From Treponema sp. (lineage in GTDB: Bacteria > Spirochaetota > Spirochaetia > Treponematales > Treponemataceae), in NCBI GenBank assembly GCA_017617145.1, contig JAFZWX010000129.1:1-14680 (forward strand): 14,680 nucleotides of DNA, written 5' to 3'. The position numbers were made by a program, and so were the translations under genes. Below the pieces are notes generated by a model. That model saw only the letters and a list, made by a program, of their open reading frames with translations. It had not been told where the DNA came from and ran no database searches. Below, piece after piece: positions 6,059 through 13,391 of this stretch. Within the stretch, counting starts at the first letter, position 1. Every line of letters starts with the position of its first letter.

Positions 6059-8509
6059 TTAATCTTCATCGTCATCAGCGTCTAATTCTAGTATACGGAA
6101 GGCGAAGTTTCCAAGATTTTGAGTCGTATCACTATAAGAATGCACTTCAAGATAACAATTAGGATTATCTTCATTGTAAGAGTTCTCTAATGATAATTCT
6201 ACGACACGCTTTGTTTGATTTTGACATATCACGCAAAACTTGCCATTATAAACTTGCATACTACCTGTTCCAGCATCAGACAGTCTTCCTTCAAATACTG
6301 GAGCACCTTCGTAATAATTTTCTATTGTTTCAGCTGAAGCCCAATAGATTTTGTATTTTTTATCAGGTTTTACTGCAAACTTGTACAGCACGGGTTGCCT
6401 TTGGAATGAACCTGTTACAAATTTGCTTAAATCCAACTCCTCTGAATCATAAACTTGAACTGTTTCAATAGATTCCAGGAAAGAAGAACAATCATAATTA
6501 TATAAATAAAAATCCCAAATATTATTAAAATTAGTAATTTCGTTATTATCATTTACTTCCAATGTAGAAGAACATGCAAGATATGCTCTTACAAAGGAAA
6601 ATTCTGTTGTATATATTTCCCTGGTTATATAATTTTGAGATTTTTTCCATGGAGCTGTTCCACTTGGGAGAGTTACACTCCTTAATGTAGTATCATAGAA
6701 GGCACATGGATAAATAACTTGTGTCATAGGATTTACCTCAAGACTTGTTTCTGTGCCAAAATATCTAACTAATTTTGTATAGCCTTCGGCATATAAACAA
6801 CCGTTGTTATCAATATCATAATACTTATTATGATCATCAATGATAATATTTTGAAGATTAGGTGCATACAAAGCCATTAAACCTAAATTTTTAACGCCTG
6901 AGCCCAAGGTAACTGTCGTAATAGATGTGTTATTATAGAATGCATAACCGTTAATACTGTCTACAGAATCAGGAATTACATAGCTTTCCTGGCTTAGACT
7001 ATTTGGATAATAAATAAGTTGTTGCGGTTGCTCGTCCTTATATTTATATAAAACACCATTTTCGTCAAAACCAAAATATTTATTCGATTGTGACAGTTCA
7101 ACTTCATTCAATTTTGAACAATCTTTAAATGCATCTAGACTAATTTCCGATACATTTTCACCCAAATAAAGGTATGATAAAGTGTCGGGGAATGCCCATC
7201 CGTCTATGCTTTCGACACTGTCTGGAAGCACAATACTTACATTGTTTGCCCCACTAAAATATCGTAAAGCATTTGAAAGTATTGTCAAAAGCCCTTTTGA
7301 ATAGGTAAAATCAATATTTATATCTATTGCTTGTATGCCTTTTGAATTTAAATTATCAAAGAGATACGGAATTGCTTCATTAATATAATAAATAGGGTAA
7401 GTTCCACCCTCTCTGAAAGTCAAATCGTCAACGACATAGATATTCACTGAATCAACCGTTTTATCATAGTTTTCAAAGACTTCTCTACAATTTTCTACTG
7501 TTATTACAATGTCATTTGCACCAAGCTCAAACCATTTTGCATATAATGTTGTACTCTCAGTCAAAGGAAAAACTGCAGTTTTCTTATACTGATTGTCTAA
7601 ATACCAGCCGTCAAAAATGTATCCGGGGCGTGTTGGAATAGGAAGAGTTGTTACCATACCAACAAATTCTAATGGTTGTTCACATTCAAAACTAACAGGA
7701 GCTTGTGAAGAATCACATAAATCAAATGAGATTTGATTTTGTATATTAAAGTATTTAAGTTCTCTTTCTGCTGAGCTTTGTAAACCACCAACTATTTGAA
7801 CAATTTCCTGCCAGAAACCTATCTGGTCATTTCCGCGATACAAATAAACAAACAATCTATAAGTACCGGCTGGGATTTCGTCCTTTATGTAACTAACAAC
7901 ACCTTGTGAGCCAAGTGTGTTGTCGTCTGTAGTACAATATACTTTATCAAATAAACCGCCATCCATTGTATTAATTACAACAGAAGCAGCGTCAACATAT
8001 TCAGAAGCCTTTGAATAATCAAGACTAAAGTTAAGAGAACCGCTGCCTTCACTGGAATAAACAAGTCTAAGAGTAATTTCTACAGTATCTTCTTCGGTTA
8101 AATCAATACTGCCAAATCCTTCGTAAAAAACATCTTCACAATGAGCAGAAATGCGGAAAGTCCATTCTGGGTAATTAATCAAAACTGATTTCGGCATTTC
8201 TATCTGAGCATTTTGTAAATCTTCATAAGACTTGTATGTACCAATATCTACAAAACTTTCTTCATAATTCTGGCGTTTTTTGGAAATAGTAAAATCACTC
8301 AAATCCTCAATACTTTGAACACCCTGCGGAAGAACAGTTCTTGAAGTATCGCCTAGACCAACTTTAAAAGTAATAAATGAATTATCAGTCTTTTTATCTG
8401 CTTGCGGTACATTAATACTGTTTGAACATGCAGATACAACAAGAATTGAAATTGCAATAATACAAGTTTTTAAAATCTTAATTATTCTATTAAAAATCAC
8501 TTTGCTCAT
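6059..8509 (-). CDS. lipoprotein with InlB-type repeat and BspA-like leucine-rich repeats
   Basis: This encodes 816 residues. The signal peptide ends in lipobox VSAC (C28). Residues 45-255 are an N-terminal beta-rich region with the marker 'SRTVLPQ' (57-62) and 'IPAGTYRLFVYLY' (212-224), both echoed in the next gene upstream. Residues 257-326 form one InlB B-repeat (Listeria/Bacteroides repeat, Flg_new) ending 'GYIFDGWY...TLYAKW'. Residues 420-620 are BspA-type LRRs ('IVLPDSVESIDGWAF', 'YVIPDSVDSINGYAF'). The C-terminal 200 residues are unassigned and end in DADDDED. BspA-type LRR proteins are surface proteins of oral and gut bacteria implicated in binding host proteins or other bacteria; this role is inferred here. 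The ATG is preceded by AGGGGAG nine bases upstream, 17 bases after the preceding gene, so it is co-transcribed. Confidence 0.88.
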   Translation of the reverse strand: MSKVIFNRIIKILKTCIIAISILVVSACSNSINVPQADKKTDNSFITFKVGLGDTSRTVLPQGVQSIEDLSDFTISKKRQNYEESFVDIGTYKSYEDLQNAQIEMPKSVLINYPEWTFRISAHCEDVFYEGFGSIDLTEEDTVEITLRLVYSSEGSGSLNFSLDYSKASEYVDAASVVINTMDGGLFDKVYCTTDDNTLGSQGVVSYIKDEIPAGTYRLFVYLYRGNDQIGFWQEIVQIVGGLQSSAERELKYFNIQNQISFDLCDSSQAPVSFECEQPLEFVGMVTTLPIPTRPGYIFDGWYLDNQYKKTAVFPLTESTTLYAKWFELGANDIVITVENCREVFENYDKTVDSVNIYVVDDLTFREGGTYPIYYINEAIPYLFDNLNSKGIQAIDINIDFTYSKGLLTILSNALRYFSGANNVSIVLPDSVESIDGWAFPDTLSYLYLGENVSEISLDAFKDCSKLNEVELSQSNKYFGFDENGVLYKYKDEQPQQLIYYPNSLSQESYVIPDSVDSINGYAFYNNTSITTVTLGSGVKNLGLMALYAPNLQNIIIDDHNKYYDIDNNGCLYAEGYTKLVRYFGTETSLEVNPMTQVIYPCAFYDTTLRSVTLPSGTAPWKKSQNYITREIYTTEFSFVRAYLACSSTLEVNDNNEITNFNNIWDFYLYNYDCSSFLESIETVQVYDSEELDLSKFVTGSFQRQPVLYKFAVKPDKKYKIYWASAETIENYYEGAPVFEGRLSDAGTGSMQVYNGKFCVICQNQTKRVVELSLENSYNEDNPNCYLEVHSYSDTTQNLGNFAFRILELDADDDED

Positions 8510-8526
8510 TTTTTCTTTCTCCCCTG

Positions 8527-11145
8527 TTAGTTAATAAAAACCTGTTTGCTGGCAGAATAATAAACAGGTGAACTGTTTTGTTCACGTTGTATTTTTTCTT
8601 CAAATGTAATAAGGTGTATACCCATATAGTCCGATTTTCTTAATGTAAGATATCCTTCTGTTACATTCTGAATACGATTCCCGTCTATATACCAGGTATA
8701 ATCAAACGTACAATAATAATCACCTAAATTCTGCATATCTATATTAAAGCCTATGTAATCTTCGCCATCCATATTCCATTCATTTACATTAATAACAATA
8801 TCTGTATTTTCATTTTCGATATCAACAGAAATGTCTTTTGTAATAACATCAACAGTCATGACACGGATAACATATGAACCAAAAGAATCGCACCTCAATA
8901 AAATATAAGAATAATCTGACCGTGCAGTAAACTCCTTACCATCTTGTCCATTTTCATATGGAATTCCGTCACCCTCATCGGATATCAAGTATATTTCGTA
9001 TTTCGAAGATAAGTCGATACCATGTAACTTAGACTGTTTTGAATTAATAACAGCTTGATTATCGGTTATGATATAAACTTTTCCTGATTGAGTAGGCACC
9101 TTATAAAAAACATAGTTGTTCGGATTCGCAGTTGAATACTCATAAATCGTAAAACTGTTATCTTCAAGATCATAACAACTTTCGTCATATACTTTGAGTA
9201 TATTACTTTGTGAAAGCAGTTTATCTAATTGTACTTTGTACAAATAATACTGATCATTATTTTTTAATATTGTGGCGTTAGTTACTGAATCACTTGTGTC
9301 AATTCGCTCACTCATTGCAATAATGTTAATAAGATCAATTTTATCAGCTTTATCCTTATACCAAAGTGCATCTGAATCATCAAAAGTCACTTTTTGCAGA
9401 TTTAAGGCATTTAAGAATGAATTAGGTTCAATTACTGTTACCTGTTCTGGAATTTCAAAAGCCCCCCCCTGCTTATTCGAAGGATAATATATAAGTTCTT
9501 TTCCATCTTTTGAATACAAAACGCCATCAACGCTCTTGAACTTAGGATTATCATCAGAAACTATTATTGTTTCCAGTTTAGCGGAGTTATTAAAAGAATA
9601 AGGTGAAATATTTTCACAGGATGCTGGAATAGTTATTGTTTTTAGAGAAGAACCTGAAAAAGCATCGTCGGCTATTCCATAAGCATCATTTAATCCGTCT
9701 GGTATTTCATAAGAATCACCTTCTAAACCGGCTGGATAACAAATAAGTAAACCATATGCAAACAATACATTATCAATTACTAATGGCCATCCTCCATCAT
9801 TATCTTTTCTTACTATATTGCTAAGAGAAGTACAACCTTTAAAAATATTGGTCTCAGGGAAATATTGTGGAGTCAAATCTATTGTTACAAGATTTTTACA
9901 GTTATAAAAGTTATTAGTTGAATCAATTGTATTATCTTCAGCAGCAGAAACACTAGAAAGATCTATTTCAAAATAAACATCAGGATTTGCCTGTAATGCA
10001 AGACGTATATTATCTATTGTCTCACCATCAAGAACACCAATTAACTGAACCTTTGCCGGGTTATATTTTGTACCCTCATCAATTCCGGCAATAATCTTTG
10101 AAACAGTTTCTTTTGTTGCAAGATAAGTACCATCAGAAGTAGAAGCCTGTACCCAAGTTGCCCTTAATGTAATATCAGAAGTAACATTATAATCTGTAAA
10201 TAAATACCACCATCCATCTGCATATTGTCTTTCCCATCCTGCAAAAACATAACCTTCTCTTAAAGGCTCGTCTGGTTTTGTTTTTGAAAGCCTGGTCATT
10301 TTTGAATTTGCGTCATAATCAAAAATGATATTTGTGTCGTTCTTGGCATTCATATCAAATGTAATATTATAAGCAGGGTTTAATTGATTAACAGTCAGAT
10401 TTCCACGGCTTGTAAGGTTTTCGGCTACCTGCAATATAAACGGATATGACAGCATTAAAGCATTGCTGTTTGAAGTTGCATAAAAGTTTACGGTTGCTTC
10501 ATAAGTTCCAGCTAAAATACTGCTTGATTTAAAAATAACTTTTTTTGAATCTGCTGATTCTTTATTAAACACCGACTCAAAACTCTGTATGCTATTGTCT
10601 GAGGAATTTCTAACAGGAGTAATACTTACATCAACATGATCTACATCATCACAGTTTGCTGCACCTGAAAAATCAATAGTAATATCAACAGAACCTTTAT
10701 TTTTTCCAAGATTATTTCGTCTCAAAGAAAAATCAAGAACATTTTCCCCTGCTTGTATCTGATATTCTTTAATGAAATCATAATAAGAAATATTTCCGGT
10801 TGTACATTGAAGTTCAAACGAATAATAAGAGCCAATTTCACTCTTATTGAGTATAATTGGATCATTCAGAAACTCCTGCATATTGTTATACTCTTTCGTC
10901 TGAATAAAACTATCATGAGCATAAATATTCGAATACGAAAAACGGATATCTTCTAAATCTTCCAGTTTTGGATTTTCAGGTAAAACAGTGCGTTCTGCGC
11001 CTGTTACAGAAAACCTTAGTATTACTTTATCATCTTCTAGGTTTCTTTGTTGTGTCATTCCATTACAAGAAACAAGCCCAAAGAACACAGATATAGTCAT
11101 TATAAAAAACAGAATCAATGAATTAAATCTTGTTTGCTTTTTCAT
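8527..11145 (-). CDS. lipoprotein with InlB-type repeat and BspA-like LRRs, carrying a poly-G tract
   Basis: This encodes 872 residues and is a paralogue of the 6059-8509 product with the same domain order. Lipobox LVSC (C27); N-terminal region with 'ERTVLPE' (51-57) and 'ILAGTYEATVNFY' (210-222); one degenerate InlB-like repeat (258-331, 'GYVFAGWE...TLRATW'); BspA-type LRRs (about 395-590, 'KTITIPASCENISPYSF', 'AFEIPEQVTVIEPNSF'); and an unassigned C-terminal domain of about 280 residues. The coding strand holds eight G in a row (complement of 9462-9469) at residues 559-562; loss or gain of one G would truncate the protein within about ten codons, so the gene may be phase variable. The start has AGGAGGG seven bases upstream and follows the preceding gene by 17 bases. 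A terminator-like hairpin overlaps its last codons. Confidence 0.88.
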   Translation of the reverse strand: MKKQTRFNSLILFFIMTISVFFGLVSCNGMTQQRNLEDDKVILRFSVTGAERTVLPENPKLEDLEDIRFSYSNIYAHDSFIQTKEYNNMQEFLNDPIILNKSEIGSYYSFELQCTTGNISYYDFIKEYQIQAGENVLDFSLRRNNLGKNKGSVDITIDFSGAANCDDVDHVDVSITPVRNSSDNSIQSFESVFNKESADSKKVIFKSSSILAGTYEATVNFYATSNSNALMLSYPFILQVAENLTSRGNLTVNQLNPAYNITFDMNAKNDTNIIFDYDANSKMTRLSKTKPDEPLREGYVFAGWERQYADGWWYLFTDYNVTSDITLRATWVQASTSDGTYLATKETVSKIIAGIDEGTKYNPAKVQLIGVLDGETIDNIRLALQANPDVYFEIDLSSVSAAEDNTIDSTNNFYNCKNLVTIDLTPQYFPETNIFKGCTSLSNIVRKDNDGGWPLVIDNVLFAYGLLICYPAGLEGDSYEIPDGLNDAYGIADDAFSGSSLKTITIPASCENISPYSFNNSAKLETIIVSDDNPKFKSVDGVLYSKDGKELIYYPSNKQGGAFEIPEQVTVIEPNSFLNALNLQKVTFDDSDALWYKDKADKIDLINIIAMSERIDTSDSVTNATILKNNDQYYLYKVQLDKLLSQSNILKVYDESCYDLEDNSFTIYEYSTANPNNYVFYKVPTQSGKVYIITDNQAVINSKQSKLHGIDLSSKYEIYLISDEGDGIPYENGQDGKEFTARSDYSYILLRCDSFGSYVIRVMTVDVITKDISVDIENENTDIVINVNEWNMDGEDYIGFNIDMQNLGDYYCTFDYTWYIDGNRIQNVTEGYLTLRKSDYMGIHLITFEEKIQREQNSSPVYYSASKQVFIN
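8530..8569 (-). terminator. terminator-like hairpin over the 3' end of the LRR gene (possible internal attenuator)
   Basis: On the minus strand ACCTGTTT (complement of 8562-8569) can pair with AAACAGGT (complement of 8540-8547), an 8-bp stem with a 14-nt loop, followed by TTTTATTAAC that contains the stop codon. It lies inside the operon, so it would at most stop part of the transcripts before the next lipoprotein gene. The same left arm could instead pair with AACAGG (complement of 8523-8528), which overlaps the next gene's Shine-Dalgarno. Confidence 0.4.
9462..9469 (-). repeat. poly-G(8) homopolymer within the LRR lipoprotein gene
   Basis: Eight consecutive C on the plus strand (eight G on the coding strand) in an otherwise AT-rich gene, reading CAG GGG GGG GCT (Gln-Gly-Gly-Ala). 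Addition of one G reaches TGA two codons after the tract; loss of one G reaches TAA about seven codons after it. Poly-G tracts of this size mediate slipped-strand phase variation in Treponema pallidum and other host-associated bacteria; whether this tract does so is inference. Confidence 0.75.
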
Positions 11146-11162
11146 CTTTTACCCTCCTATCC

Positions 11163-13157
11163 TTATTGCTGATTCTCAATTGTTACGATAAAGGTATATG
11201 AATAATAATTACCATCATAGCCATCTGCATATCCAATCCATTCTATTACGTACACACCTGGATTATAACTGTACTCCATTGGATTAAACTGAAAGCGTGC
11301 TTTTCCATCTGAAAGATAGCCATAAGCTTCGCAATTATGACCTGTAGTGTCTGTATAACGCCAAGAACACTGATTTATTACTGTTTCACTACCAGTTGGT
11401 ATTGTCACATAGAAATAATAGTATTTTTCGTCAGATTCACAATAACCGGTAACATCACTATTGTTAACATCCAGTGTTATTCTTATGCTTACATCTGCTG
11501 TAGAAATCCACTTTGCATAAACAAAGCAATCATCATAAATAGGACTATCATCATCAAAATCAACAGGTTCGTTGTAGTTCAAATCCCAATACCAGCCATC
11601 AAATTCATAATCATTACCACGTACCGGAGTTTGTGTTGGTAATAAAATTGGATTACCGTATTTTACCTGCTGAGTGAAATTATTACTTTCCCCAGTAAAC
11701 GTAACAAAAGTAATGGTACAGTCTTTCAGTTCCCACTTTGCATACAAGGTTAAAGGACCGGTAACAACTGTATTTGAACAATCTTCATCGGTATCAAAAA
11801 GCTGTGTGAACTGATCATCTTTATACCAGCCTGCAAAAACGTAACCTTGTTTTTCTAAGCTTTCATCATAGTCAATATAATCACCATATCCAACTGTCTT
11901 TGAAGAAACTTCTGTATCACAATTTGTTACAAAAGATACATCGTAATAACACTTCTCCCAATGAGAATTAAGTACAGTATCTGCGGTTATTGATGTATTA
12001 AAATCAAATTTTTCTTCATCGTTTATATACCAGCCTAGGAATTTATAACCTTCTGTTTGCGGATTTTCAGGTTTTTCAACTTTGTTTTTATAGTCAACTG
12101 TTAAACTTCTGTAAAGTTGGCCATTTTTATCAATAAATGATACTGTAAAACTCTTAATTTCCCACTTTGCATATAAAGTAATGGAAGCAGTAACTGGGGT
12201 TGTAAAATCATATGGAGTTTCACATTTAGATTCTTTATACCAGCCCGCAAAATTATAACCGGTCTTTTCCGGAGCCACTGGAACTTCAACAATTCCTGCT
12301 TCATTTTTGCCAAAAATCTGTGGGGCAACATTTGAACCACCCCTGCTGTTAAATTTAACTTCATATCCGTCAAGCTTCCAGCCGGCATAAATTGTTGTTT
12401 GTTCTGTAATTGCTTTATTAAAATCAAACTTTTTATCGTTTGAACCTGTATACATCTGTTCAAACCAGCCTTCAAAAGTATAATGCTCTCTAGACAGATC
12501 TGAAGGCTTTTGCGCTTTCTTGCCATGTTCAACAGATTGCTCTGGAACAGACACATTGTCACAATCAGTTTCAAAGAAAACGCGATATACAGATTTTGAC
12601 CATTTTGCATAAAGCGTAAAATTTTCATTTACAGGAGAAAGATAGTACGGTTCATTAAAATCTTTGTCTTTAAACCAGCCTTTGAAGGTAAAGCCTTCTT
12701 TTACAGGATCCTCAGGCAAAGACAGATATTCACCTTGAACTACAGTTACAGCCGAAATAGAATTTGCTCCATCTGTATCAAAAGAAACAGAATAATAAAG
12801 GATTGCATTCCATTTAGCATATAAAGTAAGATTTGAAGTCACATGTGAAGAAAAATTGAACTTTTCTGTACAGTTTGCATCGGTATACCAGCCATCAAAC
12901 GTGGCATTGATTTTGACAGGATCCTTTGGTTTTGATACTACTTTTCCCGCAGTAACTGTCAGTGATTCAATTTCGTTGCCGCCATTAGTATTAAAAGAAA
13001 TGGTGTAAGTTGTCTCTTCGGTTTTCACTTCTGTTGTCTCTTCGTCAGGAATGACTTCTGCAAGTTGATCACAAGAAACAAAACATAGCGAAAACAAAAT
13101 GACCGCAACAATTGAAATAAAAACAAGCAATTTGTTTTTTACCTTCAACTTTTCCAT
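11163..13157 (-). CDS. lipoprotein with seven tandem InlB B-repeats
   Basis: From the ATG at 13157 this encodes 664 residues. The signal peptide ends in FVSC (C29), a relaxed spirochaete-type lipobox. A short linker rich in Glu and Thr (about 34-49) leads to seven consecutive InlB B-repeats (Listeria/Bacteroides repeat, Flg_new) at about 50-116, 121-186, 190-260, 264-332, 337-400, 404-475 and 479-550. Each has an opening beta-strand 'xVxFxTxG', a central 'GYxFxGWYxD' and a closing 'TLYAKW'; the fifth ends in a variant 'LNSHW'. A C-terminal beta-rich, Ig-like domain (about 555-664) closes the protein. The repeats probably act as a stalk or adhesive module at the cell surface; no enzyme motif is seen. 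The frame is open to a TTG at 13247, but AAAGGAG and the lipoprotein signal both point to 13157. First gene of the lipoprotein operon. Confidence 0.9.
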   Translation of the reverse strand: MEKLKVKNKLLVFISIVAVILFSLCFVSCDQLAEVIPDEETTEVKTEETTYTISFNTNGGNEIESLTVTAGKVVSKPKDPVKINATFDGWYTDANCTEKFNFSSHVTSNLTLYAKWNAILYYSVSFDTDGANSISAVTVVQGEYLSLPEDPVKEGFTFKGWFKDKDFNEPYYLSPVNENFTLYAKWSKSVYRVFFETDCDNVSVPEQSVEHGKKAQKPSDLSREHYTFEGWFEQMYTGSNDKKFDFNKAITEQTTIYAGWKLDGYEVKFNSRGGSNVAPQIFGKNEAGIVEVPVAPEKTGYNFAGWYKESKCETPYDFTTPVTASITLYAKWEIKSFTVSFIDKNGQLYRSLTVDYKNKVEKPENPQTEGYKFLGWYINDEEKFDFNTSITADTVLNSHWEKCYYDVSFVTNCDTEVSSKTVGYGDYIDYDESLEKQGYVFAGWYKDDQFTQLFDTDEDCSNTVVTGPLTLYAKWELKDCTITFVTFTGESNNFTQQVKYGNPILLPTQTPVRGNDYEFDGWYWDLNYNEPVDFDDDSPIYDDCFVYAKWISTADVSIRITLDVNNSDVTGYCESDEKYYYFYVTIPTGSETVINQCSWRYTDTTGHNCEAYGYLSDGKARFQFNPMEYSYNPGVYVIEWIGYADGYDGNYYSYTFIVTIENQQ
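11200..13010 (-). repeat. region of seven tandem InlB B-repeat coding units
   Basis: The seven protein repeats (about 64-72 residues each) occupy roughly 11508-13010; the remainder down to 11200 encodes the non-repetitive C-terminal domain and is included only as approximate border. At DNA level the units are diverged apart from short conserved stretches encoding GWY and YAKW, for instance the recurring plus-strand words 'ataccagcc' and 'ttgcataaa'. This suggests an old duplication, with limited scope for recombination between units. Confidence 0.6.
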
Positions 13158-13170
13158 AAATAACTCCTTT

Positions 13171-13209
13171 AAAAAAATAAGCACAAACCGTTTAAAAAAC
13201 AGTTTGTGC
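13171..13209 (-). terminator. terminator-like hairpin in the leader of the lipoprotein operon
   Basis: On the minus strand GCACAAAC (complement of 13202-13209) pairs with GTTTGTGC (complement of 13181-13188); after one mismatch a further GTTT/AAAC pair set closes a 3-nt loop. The stem is followed by TTATTTTTTT, and then at once by AAAGGAG and the start codon. It lies between the operon promoter and its first gene, so it would act as a leader attenuator rather than as the end of the Mrp transcript, although read-through from mrp would also meet it. Confidence 0.7.
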
Positions 13210-13319
13210 CTACTAGAATCAAATATTAAGAAAGAACATACAAACAATAAGAATTTATCATATTTTTGTATGATATCTTTACAACACTTTTTACTATAAT
13301 TCTTTTGTACATATAAAAA

Positions 13320-13347
13320 ATTATAACATAACTTTATTGTATGTCAA
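13320..13347 (-). promoter_or_regulatory. consensus sigma70 promoter of the lipoprotein operon
   Basis: On the minus strand TTGACA (complement of 13342-13347), a 16-base spacer, and TATAAT (complement of 13320-13325) match consensus at every position. The -10 is also extended (TG one base upstream). The predicted start is near 13313, leaving a 5' leader of about 155 nt before the ATG at 13157. Such a strong promoter is expected to be held in check by another control, which the leader hairpin could provide. Confidence 0.85.
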
Positions 13348-13355
13348 ATTTTTTA

Positions 13356-13390
13356 TAGGACAAAAACAATAACTTAGCATAAAACTATGC
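13356..13390 (-). terminator. weak hairpin after mrp, possible terminator
   Basis: GCATA (13377-13381) and TATGC (13386-13390) form a 5-bp stem with a 4-nt loop two bases downstream of the mrp stop codon; on the minus strand it is followed by a T-rich stretch with a GTTTTTG run. The stem is short, so termination may be inefficient and the mrp transcript may run into the lipoprotein operon leader. Confidence 0.25.
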
Positions 13391-13391
13391 C

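Noticed and set aside
11508..13010. Regularly spaced similar words that might suggest a CRISPR-like array
   Set aside because: The words encode the conserved GWY and YAKW of protein repeats, the units are about 200 bases and diverged, and the frame is open throughout.
13219..13239. A six-codon leader ORF (MFFLNI) in the lipoprotein operon leader
   Set aside because: It has no SD and no run of regulatory codons beyond two Phe, so a leader-peptide attenuation mechanism cannot be supported.
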